The notes: generated from the letters alone by a model not told the origin. Numbered from the stretch's first letter, positions 7,541 through 18,879 are shown. The stretch is 64,000 bases of DNA from Kappaphycus alvarezii (GCA_002205965.3 NADL03000094.1:62001-126000), one strand, 5' to 3'. A program made the numbers and translations.

Positions 7541-10459
7541 GTGTTGTTCACGATGGATCCGCCGGCGCGCGAAGATGTCAGCTCCTGTGTCATTTCATTG
7601 CGCAAATCTACCGCTCCCACCAAAATTGTTGAGATTGATGATGATGGTCTTTACCGTCTTCCAATACCACCTGACGAAGAAAATCAAGTCCAAAATCCGC
7701 AATCTGCTCAAGTCTTTCACATGGAGACGACATCCGTGGATCAAGTGTGCTTCCAATGCTTAAACTCAGTCCGCACAAAAACCCAGCGGGAATTGGCTTT
7801 GGAATGGCACAGTCGTACTGGTCATCCTCATCCTGGCAGGTATATGAGACTGTCGAACACATTCGAAGATGTCCCAAAGTTCCCGAAACGGTTGTTGGAA
7901 GATATTCTTTGTATTCCCTGTGCAATTGCAAAAGTTCAACGTCGACCGATTTTGCCAAGCATGCGAAGGACATTGTACCCTCTTGAGATCGTTCATGTTG
8001 ACATCAGTGGAAAAATGCCCCAGCCATCCTTGGGAAGTAGTCATTACTCCGTTGGTTTCGTCGACGATCGCACCGCCAAGACTGATGTGTACTTCATCAA
8101 GAAGAAGTCTGATTTATTTCCTGCTCTGACGTACTACAAGGAAAGATCTGAAAACGTCACTGGCTTCAAGGTAATCAACATTCGTTTAGACGGAGCGGGA
8201 GAGAACCTTTCTGGCACGGTTCAGAACTTCGCCCTGAGCAACGGAATCCGTCTTGAAGCAAGCCCACCTAACGCTCCCCAAAGCAACGGTGTCGCCGAGA
8301 GATTCATGAAGGAGTTAGGCGCACGTGCACGCGTCCTACTATTCGATGCAAAGTTAGGTGACCAACTTTGGGCTGAAGCAATGAGTCACGGGAATTGGCT
8401 GCGAAACCGTCTTCCTTCCGAGCGAATTAATGGAAATATTCCCATACTTCTATGGGACTCTAGAACTCGCATTGACTTCAAGAACTTGCCGATTTTTGGA
8501 CAGCCTGGTTTTGCCTTCTTATATCAATCTCCAACCCGGCAGAACAGAAAGCTCTCCGCAAGAGCTGCACATGGAAACTTTGTGGGTTTGGAAAGCGAGC
8601 AGACGCTGTATCGCATTTACATTCCAGAGAGGAAGAGCATCATTGTGACCAGAGCGCAGGATTTTCGCTTTTGCTCAGAAGACCAGTTGCCGGGAGTATC
8701 TTCACTCCTCGATGGAATCTCAAGGCAGAATACATTGCAGCACGAAGAAGGATTCAACGATGGACTGCTAGAGGATCTCCTTGCAAGAGCGTTTTCCATT
8801 TATCGCATACCACTAAGGAAATGTCTTCCTTGGGCAACGGCCTCAAGAAAGAGAAATCCGGACTCTCGTCTTCCAACTTCTTTCGCCCTTGCCATCCTGG
8901 ACCCCCTCTGGTGCGAAGCTATCGACAGAGAATATAAAGCTCTCCGAACGAGAGGGACTTGGGAATATGTCCTTCGCGATTCCTCGATGCACGTCATACC
9001 GTACACATGGGTATTTCGGCTCAAACCCTGTGACACATCTGGAAAAACTCATCTTCATCGCGCGCGTTGTGTGGCTAGAGGAGATATGCAAATGCCTGGT
9101 ATTGACTTTGATCCTGATTCTCTCTATTCCCCTGTCGCTTCCAAAGAAGCCATCCGAATGCTTTTTGCTATTTCCGCTGCTTTAGGCCTCATCGTTGAAG
9201 GAGGGGATGTAAGTAGCGCGTATCTGTATGGAAAGATCGACGCTATCGTCTACATGGAGCAGCCCACAGACTCCTCTGGAAAACAAGAAAGGCCTGGTTT
9301 TGTTTGCCGTCTACTCAAGTCCATGTATGGCCTACGTCAAGCTGGAAGAATTTGGGGATCACTCTTTGCAGTAACCATTCTCAAATGGGGCTTTAAGCAA
9401 TCTCTTATTGACGTTCGGGTATTCTACAAGCTATGTGGAAAGGAGTTCATTATTCTTGTTGTCATAGTTGACGATATGGCCTTCGTCAGCAATTCAAAGC
9501 CGTTGCTCGAGCATTTTAAGGAAAGGCTATGCAAGGAATTCGATGTAAAGCTTTTCGGGGAGCTGAAGTCGTTTTTGGGCTGGGAGATACATCAAGGAAT
9601 CGAAGGAACCAAGGTTTGCCAGAAGAGGTACATCGATGAGCTTCTCGAAAGGCACGGCCTCTACGAGGCAAACGGTGCTTGGACCCCCCTGCCAGAAGAA
9701 GCGGATATTACTTCTGCACATGAAAACGACACTATGCTTTCCAAAAGAGATCATTCTATCTACCGTGCAACAATTGGAGAGTTGCTACACCTGGCAGTAT
9801 GTACAAGACCTGACATCTCATATGCAGTCAACGCATTAGCACGTCAAGTTCACAGTCCAACTGTCCGACACGCTTCTTTAGTCAAGAGATTGCTACGCTA
9901 TATATCTGGTACAAGACAATTGGGCATTTTGTTTCCAAGAAGAACCAAGAATCTCGCTACAGCTGCAAATGGCTTCAACATTCGTGCCTTCGTGGATTCG
10001 GACTGGGCTGGAGACCAAGAATGCCGAAAGTCCACGACGGGATTCATCATCACGATTAATGATGCGTCAGTAGCTTGGAAGAGCCAACGTCAAACAATCG
10101 TTGCTCTATCTTCTGCTGAAGCCGAGTATGTGGCACTTTCATCATGCGTAAAGGAGTTAACGTGGGTGCGAAGACTGGCATTAGAAATGAGCTACGCCCG
10201 GCCATATTTTGACGAGATGCCAAATCTTACCACACCAGTTTATTCTGACAACACGGCAGCAGTTTCCATCGCTGAGAAAGACCAAGTGTCTGCTAAGAGC
10301 AAACACATCGACGTCAAGTACCATCACGTGCGCGATCACATCAAGTCTGGAGCTGCAAAGATAGTTCACATTAGCAGTGCCGATCAGCCTGCAGACATCT
10401 TGACTAAGTCTGTTGACCGTCGCACGCTAGAGAAGCATCGCAAAAATTTGCTGTGTTAG
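7541..10459 (+). CDS. pol: Copia Pol: GAG-pre-integrase, integrase, reverse transcriptase, RNase H
   Basis: The 972-codon frame is uninterrupted. The same frame stays open upstream to about 7364, encoding the rest of the protease, so 7541 is only the first start-like codon. Domains in order: GAG-pre-integrase with an HHCC zinc site (WHSRTGHPH...CIPCAIAK); integrase core with D154, D217 and E253, that is D-X62-D-X35-E (VDISG, RLDGAGEN, NGVAERFMKE); copia reverse transcriptase (YTWVFRLKPC, GGDVSSAYLYG, MYGLRQAGRIWG); catalytic VDD at 643-645, where YVDD is usual; RNase H (FVDSDWAGD, ALSSAEAEY) ending in DQPADILTKS. All catalytic residues seen are present. The frame ends in TAG. Confidence 0.92.
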   Translation: MLFTMDPPAREDVSSCVISLRKSTAPTKIVEIDDDGLYRLPIPPDEENQVQNPQSAQVFHMETTSVDQVCFQCLNSVRTKTQRELALEWHSRTGHPHPGRYMRLSNTFEDVPKFPKRLLEDILCIPCAIAKVQRRPILPSMRRTLYPLEIVHVDISGKMPQPSLGSSHYSVGFVDDRTAKTDVYFIKKKSDLFPALTYYKERSENVTGFKVINIRLDGAGENLSGTVQNFALSNGIRLEASPPNAPQSNGVAERFMKELGARARVLLFDAKLGDQLWAEAMSHGNWLRNRLPSERINGNIPILLWDSRTRIDFKNLPIFGQPGFAFLYQSPTRQNRKLSARAAHGNFVGLESEQTLYRIYIPERKSIIVTRAQDFRFCSEDQLPGVSSLLDGISRQNTLQHEEGFNDGLLEDLLARAFSIYRIPLRKCLPWATASRKRNPDSRLPTSFALAILDPLWCEAIDREYKALRTRGTWEYVLRDSSMHVIPYTWVFRLKPCDTSGKTHLHRARCVARGDMQMPGIDFDPDSLYSPVASKEAIRMLFAISAALGLIVEGGDVSSAYLYGKIDAIVYMEQPTDSSGKQERPGFVCRLLKSMYGLRQAGRIWGSLFAVTILKWGFKQSLIDVRVFYKLCGKEFIILVVIVDDMAFVSNSKPLLEHFKERLCKEFDVKLFGELKSFLGWEIHQGIEGTKVCQKRYIDELLERHGLYEANGAWTPLPEEADITSAHENDTMLSKRDHSIYRATIGELLHLAVCTRPDISYAVNALARQVHSPTVRHASLVKRLLRYISGTRQLGILFPRRTKNLATAANGFNIRAFVDSDWAGDQECRKSTTGFIITINDASVAWKSQRQTIVALSSAEAEYVALSSCVKELTWVRRLALEMSYARPYFDEMPNLTTPVYSDNTAAVSIAEKDQVSAKSKHIDVKYHHVRDHIKSGAAKIVHISSADQPADILTKSVDRRTLEKHRKNLLC

Positions 10460-11021
10460 AAGTTCGAAGTGATACACTCAACGAAAGTGCCTTTGGAATT
10501 TGGATTTGCTGCAAAAGAAGAGCAAAAGGTAACGTCTAACTTTTATGGCTAGGCCTTTTGCCTCTTTGGCTGCGGTACCTTCAGTGACGGGGAATTACAC
10601 TTTCGTGGACAACACCTCTTCCTCCCCACACCCGTTTCCGGGTGTGGTTTGGCCCTCAATTCGCTACAGCGGTCAGTCACTTCAGGGTTCACTGCGAACA
10701 GTTCACGTTAGTGCAAATTTTGCGGGACCCTTTTATACCAGACCCTCTGAAACCCTCCAGATTTAATTGGAATTCATGATTATGGTTACACGTGGCCTAT
10801 CTTGGGATATTCAATTTGAATGGCAAATATTTGAAGAACTTGTGGCCTAGTTGGTTTGGGAGTGTTTCTGAAATAGATTTAAGTGAGTTCAATTCCAGTG
10901 TGTGCACTGTGATCAACTTTATTTTTGAGTTTTCATCATCTCAGATAGGCGGGTGTGTCAACGATGAGGTTGCTGTGAGTATTGCTTCTTGCACTTATTG
11001 AGAGGTGCTTTGTTGGGCTAG
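10460..11021 (+). other. Copia 3' internal non-coding region
   Basis: About 560 bp separate the pol stop from the polypurine tract, long for a copia element. It contains a short hairpin-like TTTCCGGGTGTGG / CCACACCCG pair near 10626-10650 and open frames under 75 codons with no recognised domain. It may hold packaging or 3' UTR signals. Confidence 0.5.
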
Positions 11022-11034
11022 CGGCGAGGAGGGG
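11022..11034 (+). other. Polypurine tract of the copia element
   Basis: CGGCGAGGAGGGG abuts the 3' LTR start TGATAG, the position expected for plus-strand priming. Confidence 0.8.
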
Positions 11035-11277
11035 TGATAGAGACCACTTGTGTGCGCCGCTAGCTGTACTGAAATGTGCCCACAGAGGGGCAAAGCCGGG
11101 TCCGGCTGGAGGGACCAGTAATTACATTAGCCCTAGTGTCAGCATGACATGGGATGCATTCCCTGAGGGCTACCGACCCGCCGTCGGGTGAGCTCGGGGA
11201 GCATATAAAATAAAGGGAGTGGCGTCCTCGCCACCGGAGTCCTGGGGAGGCAAGGCTCCGACCCTTTCTCATCTTTA
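11035..11277 (+). repeat. 3' LTR of the copia element
   Basis: Matches the 5' LTR over its whole length with one extra C. It is followed by the right target-site duplicate ATCTG at 11278-11282. Confidence 0.93.
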
Positions 11278-11282
11278 ATCTG

Positions 11283-11580
11283 TACACAAAGGGTACAACA
11301 TGGTGATGGGAGATTCTACAAGCAGAGATTTATCCATTTTAGGGGTACAGTCCTTGAATTAATGGGGTCTCAAAGTTGAATGGGCGTTTTGTGGTACGTA
11401 GATTACTGTTATGCCAAGTACAGTACTATACTGTACAGCGCCACACCCTAGGGAGGTACGTCTGGAAGTTTCCCCGCTGCACGCCAGGAGGGGGTGTGGG
11501 TTGAGGCACGAAACAGTACTGTACTGTACATATAGCGCTGTTCTGTGCCGCGCCCATGATAGAGGGAGGTAGTTTACGCT
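11283..11580. other. Spacer with GTAC palindromes
   Basis: No gene. It carries two clusters of TACTGTACAG-type palindromes (about 11417-11440 and 11513-11530). It could include a decayed 5' LTR of the gypsy element that follows, but I could not match it to a partner copy. Confidence 0.4.
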
Positions 11581-11639
11581 TGGCCTAAAAAGGACGGGAA
11601 AAATAAAGGAAAATTACAAGCATTACATGGTACCGCATC

Positions 11640-12482
11640 CAAGGTTCGACATGACAGACGCCAAAACAAAAATCATCCCCACCTATCCTTCGATGAATCC
11701 CCTTCGTCTGACATCGGTCGTTTTCTTTTTGCGTTCGAGAACGTCGCGATAAGAGGTAAACCAGACGACGGGAAGGCCCTACGGATCCTTTGCCACCTGG
11801 AGGGGGCTGCATTTGACGTCTACTATAATGATCTTGCACGCAATGAGTCGCTCAACAAGGAAGCGAAGAATTATGATGTCGCGAAGAAGAAGAAGCTGGT
11901 GGAATTCAGTAAGAAGGTGAGCCCGAAGAAGAAGTTCACGAGGCTGTGATGGCTGTAATCAAGGCCAGAGAGATTGGAGGGTCCCCTGCAAGACTTGACG
12001 CCCTATACAAGAGGGTCTACTTCAATGAAACGGCATCATTTCGGCTTCTGCGCAAAAAAGTGGCGAGACACCCTAAAATGGCACAGTTCGTCATGTTTCG
12101 GACTTGTACGGACTATAATGGGCTCAAAAAGGCGATAAAAAAGTTTCAGGTTGGCAAGAAAGCTTTCTCTTTCGATTAAGAGGAAGCTAGGGCGCCACTG
12201 ATTGCCCCAATGAAAATTCTGCAGAGGCCTCACGCTCGCCCTGAAGCCGCCTTAGCTGGAAGAGCGAGTGCACCAGCTCGCGAGTTAGTTTGCGGAGCTT
12301 ACCCTGATTGTGAAAAACAGTTCAAGAAGGCAGGAACGGCGGCACCTATTGACGAAGACTATATTTGCAATGTCTGCTGGCAAAAGGGACAGCGTTCCAC
12401 CAAGTGCCCTCAGTATTACCACAGGAACACCATTTGTTCCTTCAGTGGGAGTAGAGGCCACTCAGAGGCAACCTGCTGTTAG
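11640..12482 (+). pseudogene. Gypsy Gag relic with two damaged zinc knuckles
   Basis: The first readable part (FAFENVAIRGKPDD...LCHLEGAAFDVYYNDLA) is a typical gypsy Gag core. It continues in other frames through 11946-12179 (KAREIGGSPARLDALYKRVYF). Near 12366-12480 two CCHC knuckles follow, each with one ligand lost. In the first, C-X2-C-X4-Q-X4-C replaces His with Gln (CNVCWQKGQRSTKC). In the second, Cys 2 is Ser (CSFSGSRGHSEATC). An N-terminal frame near the element start was not found. Confidence 0.65.
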
Positions 12483-12789
12483 AAAGAGTGTCAGGCTGAA
12501 AGCCGACACGTTGCAATCGCAGGGGCAAGTCCGGAGTCGAAGGAGGAACTCCGCATGAAAAAGAAGCGGGACGACGGGCCTATGATAGTCGTGAAGGAGC
12601 CTCGCAAGGACGATGTGGTGGCCGCGGCAAAATGGAGTGCCAATGGCCAAGCCCCTCCGAAACAGCGCAGAGATAATGTTATGGACATCGACGCGCTGAT
12701 GAATAAGGCCCCTGTGGTCCGCCTGCCGACAGTTTTTTCGGCTCCTCAGAAGAAGAAACGCGAGAAGAGGAAGACTTGGAAGGCATCAG

Positions 12790-13360
12790 CCGCCCTTTAG
12801 GACCATGTCGGGAAGTTCAATGTGGTTGCGGAGTTGGCTTCGGCCTCTTTAGGAATGAACTTCGGTCATCTTCTCCGCGAGGACGCTGACGAAGCGAAGA
12901 AATATTTGAAGAGTTTGATCTCCAAGACTGTCCCGGTGACTCAGGCCTGCACGTCGAATCAGTCAGAGGGCCTCGACGGTTGATTTTTGTAGCTGTGAAA
13001 GCTTATGGTACGGAGACGCATGCCTTGTTGGACACGGGTGCAGTTCCGAAGTTGATGTTCTGGGACTTCTGCAAGAGGCTGGCACTCGCCCCGACAGCCA
13101 CTGCCCGTTAGGTCACCGTTGCCGATGGAACGGTTGCTCAAGTCATTGGATGTGTGCAGGAGGCACCAGTCTCTTTTGGAACTTTGGTGGTGCCCTTGGT
13201 CTTCTTAGAGGTACGAAACACGCCGTTTGACGCGATCATCGGAAGCCCCACCCTGGAATACATGGAGGCAAAACTAGATTATGGTCGCCAACAATTTCTT
13301 TGGCAGCAGGGAAAAAGAAGGTCCTCCTGCCCCTTCTCTGCGAGCCGCCGGTAGTAGACG
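12790..13360 (+). pseudogene. Gypsy aspartic protease relic
   Basis: The active-site triplet DTG lies at 13031-13039 (ALLDTGAVPKLMFWDF). The second half of a retropepsin follows in the same region (VTVADGTVAQVIG, FEVRNTPFDAIIGSPTLEYM) after a TAG near 13109. The same arrangement is seen in the relic near 32.1-32.5 kb. Confidence 0.65.
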
Positions 13361-13479
13361 GACCTCTCACTGATAGCGAGGATTTTACATACGCGGAGGA
13401 ATCAGGGAGTGAGCAGTTTGCGCCGTCGTCATCCTCGGAATCAGGAGGTAGCGACGACGAATCGGCTACAGAACACGAG

Positions 13480-14406
13480 CTCGTGCTGGCGATCTTGAAT
13501 AAGGGACCGTGCGAGCCCGATCTGGAAGGCAATAATGTAGAGCTGGACTGCGATGTGGAGGATGAAGAAGCAGAACGCGCCGATTTTGCTGAGCACAAAG
13601 ATAAAACACCTTGCGAAGATGGACCAAGGATCGTTGGTGAAGTCCTTAAGGGATAAAGACGTGATCGCCTTGGACATACGCCACCTGGAAACATCCAAGG
13701 TTCCGGTGTTACACTCTTTCGATCTGATTCATGACACCCCGATCCATATGAACGCTCGCTGGATGCCGCCGAAACACAACGCTGTCGTTAAGAAGGAGGT
13801 TGGGGAGTTGCTAGAAGCTGGAGTCACTACGCCTTCGAGCTCCGCTTGGTCGTTTCCCGTGGTCATAGCGACAAACAGGGACAGGAGGCCCAGGTTCTGC
13901 GTCGATTACCGACAGTTGAAAGGTGATGAAGCCAGACCGGTGGCCACTTTCGAAGATCGAGGGGCTGTTCGACGATATGTCTGGTTCGAAGGTCTTTGCA
14001 ACTCTGGATCTGTATACCGGATATCGACAAGTCAGGGTAGCTGAAAGTTGCAAAGATAAAACCACGTTCGTTTCTAGGTATGGAACGTACAAGTTTGAGG
14101 TCATGCCGTCCGGTTAATGAACGAGCCTGCGACGTTCCAACGAATGATGGACGAACTTCGCCGAGATCTACCCTTCGCCAGGGTGTATGTACATGACACG
14201 GTCATCTTCTCCAAGACAATGGAAGAACACGTAGGCCATTTCCTGGAGGTGTTCAAAAGGATTCAAGAGGTAAGACTGAAGTTAAAGGTGAAAAAGGGCA
14301 GTTTCGCGCACTCTGAGGTCAAGTTGCTTGGTCATGTGGTCAACGGAACGGCCATAAAGGTCAACATCGACAAGGTACAGGATATAGCGGAAGCCCCGAG
14401 CCGAGG
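13480..14406 (+). pseudogene. Gypsy reverse transcriptase relic
   Basis: RT blocks are clear: VKKEVGELLEAGVTTPSSSAW, RRPRFCVDYRQL, SKVFATLDLYTGYRQVRVAE, YGTYKFEVMPSG, ATFQRMMDELRRDL. The catalytic block reads YVHDTVIFSKT where YVDD is expected, so one catalytic Asp is replaced by His and the enzyme would be inactive as read. Frame changes occur near 13920, 14115 and 14400; the last two are -1. Confidence 0.75.
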
Positions 14407-14409
14407 AAT

Positions 14410-15056
14410 GTGACCGAATTGAGGAGTTTTCTCGGGCGGGCAGGGTACTATCGGCGCTACATAAGGAACTTTGCAGATAGTTCTGCGGTGCTGCTCGCGG
14501 CCACATCAGTTGAAAAGGCTTTTAAGTGGACTCCGGAGATGCAGGAGACATTCCAGTACCTTAAGGAAAAGCTGACTACGCCACCAGTGCTATCGTTCCC
14601 CGACTTCGACTCCCTTTCATAGTGGAGACAGACGCGTCTTCGTCTGCACTCGGAGTAGTCCTCTCTCAGAAGAAGGCGAACGGAAAGGTACACTACATCC
14701 AATTCGCATCAAGGACAATGACTGAACAGGAGCGCCGCTATTCAATGAGCGAGCGGGAGGCTCTCGCTGTGTTGTTTGCCGTTAAGAAGTTCCAAGTGTA
14801 TCTCTTGTCTGGCAAGCCATTTGTGGTTCATGTGGACCATCAAGTCCTGCGGGCAGCGTTTTAAAAGAAGGACATTTACGGGCGGCTCACCAGGTGGTTC
14901 GTTTTAATGGCCGAGTACGATTTAGAGCTGAAGTATCGGCCTGGTGTAGCCAATGGGGCGGCCGATTATCTTTCGCGCGAGCCTACTGGCGGCCAGAAGC
15001 ATGGAGAAGACAAGGCGGAGAACCTCTTAGAAGGATTAGTCGAAACAGCATGTTGA
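14410..15056 (+). pseudogene. Gypsy RT connection and RNase H relic
   Basis: The block TELRSFLGRAGYYRRYIRNF marks the RT thumb/connection. RNase H starts with VETDASSSALGVVLSQ and continues RRYSMSEREALAVLFAVKKF and VHVDHQVL. After a TAA near 14862 the frame goes on as YDLELKYRPGVANGAADYLSREP. The step between the two frames near 14615 is -1. Confidence 0.75.
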
Positions 15057-15179
15057 GCCGATCCCGAACTAGCGGGCTTGAAACCGCGGCTACTAAATGT
15101 GGCAAGGTTCTTGTAGGAAAAAGATCCAAAAAAAGGACAAGAAGAATAAGGCTGCGATAAAAAGGGACGCGAAGTAGTT

Positions 15180-16030
15180 TTTGCTCTAGAACGACACACT
15201 GTTCTGGCGGAAGAAGGAGGGGCTACGCGTCGTGCCCCGCTGGGGCAATGCAGCAAGATACTAGCAACATTTCACGACGATACAGTACACTGGGACGTTT
15301 GATTAACCTAAAATTTTGTCAGGGATCGCTTCTGGTGGCCAGGGGTATACCTCGAAATCACGGAATAAGTCGTGGAATTCGATTGCTGTCAACATGCTCG
15401 CAGGCTCCCGGCCTAACACACTAACCTAAGAGCGCCCGTCACCGGACTCTTCGAAACGTTTTCGATTGACTTTTCTGGGCCTTTCAAGCCGTCGGAGGCC
15501 CGAAAGAGGTTCGCGTTAATAGCTGTGGAACACATAAGTGGTTGGCCGATTGCGTTGGAGAAGATGAATTCCACTTCAGACATTGTGATTAAGTTCGTCA
15601 AGGATGAGATAATACTGCCATTCGGGCCGCCGAAGAAGATTTTGCCGGAAAATGCGCGGCATTTCTGGCCGCGTCGGTCAAGAGCATTATGAGCGAACAT
15701 GGAGAGGAATGGAAGGTCGTTCTCCCTTGCGCCCCGATGGCTAATGGGAGAGCGGAAAGGATGGTAAGCACTATCAAGCACGCGACCCAAAGGTCTATTG
15801 TTGAGAACGGGGGGACTGGGCGGAGCACTCCCGAAAGTGTTGTATGATTATCGAAGGCGCGACCATGGAACGGCCCCCTCTCCCTTCCAAATGCTGTACG
15901 GCATCAAACCAAGGATCTTACCGAGTGACACGGTGGCCCTACTGAATGAGGCCAGCGCGACGAATATAGCCGTGGATATCCTGGGGGAATCGCAGCTGCG
16001 CGCCGCTGTGGTGGAAAGGTCTAATACTTA
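15180..16030 (+). pseudogene. Gypsy integrase relic
   Basis: Recognisable parts are an HHCC remnant (FHDDTVHWDV), the core start FETFSIDFSGPFKPSEARKRFALIAVEHISGW, VKFVKDEIILPFGPPKKI, a decayed E block (MGERKGW, where NGRAERMV is usual) and the C-terminal YDYRRRDHGTAPSPFQMLYG. Several stops and frame changes interrupt it. The same protein is encoded by the minus-strand relic at 23.4-24.0 kb. Confidence 0.7.
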
Positions 16031-16040
16031 ACGGTAAATT

Positions 16041-16352
16041 TTTGTTGCGCCATGGTTGAAAAGTTTTCAGGTTGTTACTCTAAAGAAAATTGCAGTACCG
16101 TTGACGTGCGTTATATCTAAAGTGCACCGCCCGCTACACTCTCCCACCTCCGGAAAAGCCAGAGAGAGAAGTTTGAACAGCGTCTACGCAACCGTCCGTT
16201 GTCTCACCGAGGTTTTCAGTCCCGAACCTTCTCATTAAAAGAAGCATTTACTTTCCCTATCCAAAGCGTAGCTAGTCTACCTAGGTGCCACTGATAACTT
16301 CCCTTGGTCACACAATGGTACAGTTGTGATGTCAAGCAGCAGTAAACACGAC
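16041..16352 (+). repeat. 5' LTR of the copia-type derivative
   Basis: Shares long blocks with 20801-21112, including CGGAAAAGCCAGAGAGAGAA, CGTCTACGCAACCGTCCGTT and GTCAAGCAGCAGTAAACACG. The exact first base is uncertain by a few positions. Confidence 0.8.
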
Positions 16353-16459
16353 AATCCGGGTTCGTTTGCTACCCTTTTTCCTGTTTCTTTTCCTTCCCAC
16401 CGAGCCTCTTCCTAGTCTCAAACCGAAGGAAAATACCTGAAGCTTTCAGCACAGAAATC

Positions 16460-18100
16460 ATGGCTCCTACGTCACGCTCCAAGTTCAAGTCTACCATGAA
16501 TAAGATCTTGAAGAAGATCACCACTTCTTCGTTTCGAGATGAACCTGCCGTCTCAACGCTAGCCGCTGCAAAGCATTTGATCGAATTCTTTTCTTCTCCG
16601 TAAGTTGAGTTGATCCAGCTCTGATGCTCATTTTATACCTACGGACCCGCAGATGTCAGCGAGTACTTGAAGGATCTCCTACCACCCCCACGTCAAGTGT
16701 TTACGGAAGCGTATTTCGCGCCAATGTCTCCGATCTCTATTCTATTTGATGTTGCTCCGCTGTATGGATTCTCAGAGATACCGATACCGTTTCTCATCCA
16801 AACTACGAGAGAAGATCCTAATAAGAAGAAAAAAGGATTTATGCAATGATTTGGTTTTGTTCCTTTATGGAAGTGAATCCTTACTATGGTAAGAGTGTGT
16901 TGGAGACCTACAAGATCACTTCTGGCTCTTTGAATCTGTCACCAAATTCTGAAAACCCAAATGATGCGCTGAAGGTGGCAGAAGTCGCAAATGAGCCGTC
17001 AACAATGCAGAATGAGCCCATTTTGCCATAGGAGAATGTTGAAATCCCCACAGAAATAGGAAGCCCGATACATTCGCCAAGGAACATAGGCGCAGCTCCT
17101 CGCATCGACCGCAAAAATCAGATTATGATGCATCGAATCACAACTGCTGACGCTGAATGTCCTTACGAAGAACCTTTAAGGGAGCAAACAGCAGCATTCC
17201 GTGCAAACAATCGAGAAGAAGACTCGCGCAAGGCAAACTAAGTGCAACAGATGTTCAATGACTGCAAATTCTGCGGGAACCTGAATCAAGACATGAAGGA
17301 TAATTTCAAGCTATACGGAATTTGTGGTCGTCAGTACCATCTTTTGGAGACTCGTAATGCTGACTATTTCGTTAACTTCCTGGAGGGGACTGCTTGTAAG
17401 TTCTACGTTTAAAATTACCACGCTGAAATGAACTACGCTGAGATAGTAAACGCTTTGAAAAGCCATTATATATCCGATGCAAGGCAGCTACGAGTCTAAG
17501 GAACTCTGGGGAAACTCCGCCCAAGGTCATTCATGAGTGATGGGAACATTTTGGACGTCTCCGAAAGTCTTACAAAAATAATTTCTCACATAAAAGAGCT
17601 CGTTCCACAGTGTCCTCCCGACTTTCGGAGTGATGCTCATAAAGCTGATTACTTTCGGAAAGCTGTGAGCCAGTTTCAAGATTTTTCGAGCATCCTGATA
17701 CAGAATATAACGTCCCAGGGATACATTTTAACAAATTAGTCACTATGCTTTATGAATCGATCCAAAACCTGTACCATATCCATCTATTAACCGGCCCGAA
17801 GGGTAAAATCTCCGAAGTCTACGCTACCGAGGGTCAAAACGGGTTCATGACTAATATGACTCGCTGCGGTCGTAATCTGAGGCATGTTGGACTTTATAAT
17901 GGCCGATCCCGATCGCATAGGAGTAAGCAATGCCGTGGTCAAGACCGATCTTTCGAAATGGCCCGTAAGCGAAATGAGTATTACAAATGCGGTGCACTCA
18001 ACTGTAAACCTGATAATTGATGCGCTCCGGGTGCAATGGAAGCGGAAGCTCGCCGCAGGATCAGAAACGGAGACTCCGCTACGCACATTCTCGCCGAGTT
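16460..18100 (+). pseudogene. Gag-like relic of the copia-type derivative
   Basis: An ATG at 16460 opens a short basic N-terminus (MAPTSRSKFKSTMNKILKK) that stops after about 47 codons. Further pieces follow in changing frames. The clearest is 17533-17739 (SESLTKIISHIKELVPQCPPDFRSDAHKADYF), which resembles the mid-Gag of GalEa/fungal-type copia elements. No zinc knuckle is clear. Confidence 0.45.
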
Positions 18101-18407
18101 AATCAAAGGGGAAGAAGATTCTTCCTGGAATTCGAGCGAAGGATCTGGCAGCATCGCAAGTTCCTCCGAAGAAAACAAGGACTTGGAGGAATTTGTATCG
18201 CATTTAATACAAATGCTTAGGCCTGGTGTGGATGAATACTCGCCAAACTCCGTAAAGCCAGTCAAAACTACCGAAAATAGCATTTTGCTAAGTCATGTAA
18301 CCTCCGCAGTAGGCGCCTTCAATCAATCTGTCCTGGATTCTCGTCTAAGCGGGCGAGGTTACCAGTAATACATCGCAGAGAAGATCAAATCGGACTCCGA
18401 ACATGAC

Positions 18408-18746
18408 GTGTTCGTGACAGACATATACGTCACCAATATCAAAAAGAATCATATAGGCGACGCCCAGTTGGTTTCTCTGCAATATCGGAGCCCGGAAGTC
18501 AGTCGTCGGCCGAAAGGAGTTAAATCAAATGTTAAGCTCCCTTGGAAAGCACAAAAGAAGGATCATGCCGTCTGTGAACAGAATCAGATTTGCGGACTAT
18601 ACTTAACGCTCCTTGGCCGTACTATGATCCCCCTTGAGACGCTGACTGGTATCCAAACGATAGTTGTCGACTTGGACATCGTAGACGCTGAAATCCCTGC
18701 CCTGCTTGGCATGGACATAATTTACAAGGAATCTTGGACTCCCTGA
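18408..18746 (+). pseudogene. Retropepsin C-terminal relic
   Basis: The segment ETLTGIQTIVVDLDIVDAEIPALLGMDI is the typical second half of a copia protease (hydrophobic strand followed by LLGMD). The DTG/DSG half is not readable upstream. It lies between the Gag-like pieces and integrase, the right place for a copia protease. Confidence 0.5.
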
Positions 18747-18879
18747 ACTGTTTCCAACAGATTAGTCAAACGGGTAGCCAACGTCACTTCGGACCAGACG
18801 TTACTATACATCGATGATTGGTACGTGCCAATGTTCAGGTCAGCAAGTAATCATCTCTTCGCATTAGTTCGATTCTACA

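Larger units (their letters stand above)
5831..11277 (+). mobile_element. Ty1/copia LTR retrotransposon, young and nearly intact
   Basis: The element has LTRs of 242 and 243 bp that differ by one indel only (GAGGAAGG versus GAGGCAAGG). It is flanked by a perfect 5-bp target-site duplication ATCTG (5826-5830 and 11278-11282). The order PBS, gag, protease, integrase, reverse transcriptase, RNase H, PPT defines Ty1/copia. The LTR ends are TG...TA rather than TG...CA. The single obvious lesion is a -1 frame change inside the protease near 7345-7362. Near-identical LTRs indicate a very recent insertion. Confidence 0.93.
11590..16030 (+). mobile_element. Ty3/gypsy retrotransposon, broken
   Basis: The order Gag, protease, reverse transcriptase, RNase H, integrase on the plus strand identifies Ty3/gypsy. 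LTRs were not found: the left side fades into spacer and the right side ends where another element's LTR begins (16041). Many frame breaks are single -1 steps, with a few true stop codons. Related sequence lies at 23.4-25.6 kb on the minus strand and near 32 kb. Confidence 0.8.

Noticed and set aside
11283..11580. 5' LTR of the broken gypsy element
   Set aside because: No matching copy was found after the integrase end at 16030, so an LTR call is not supported.
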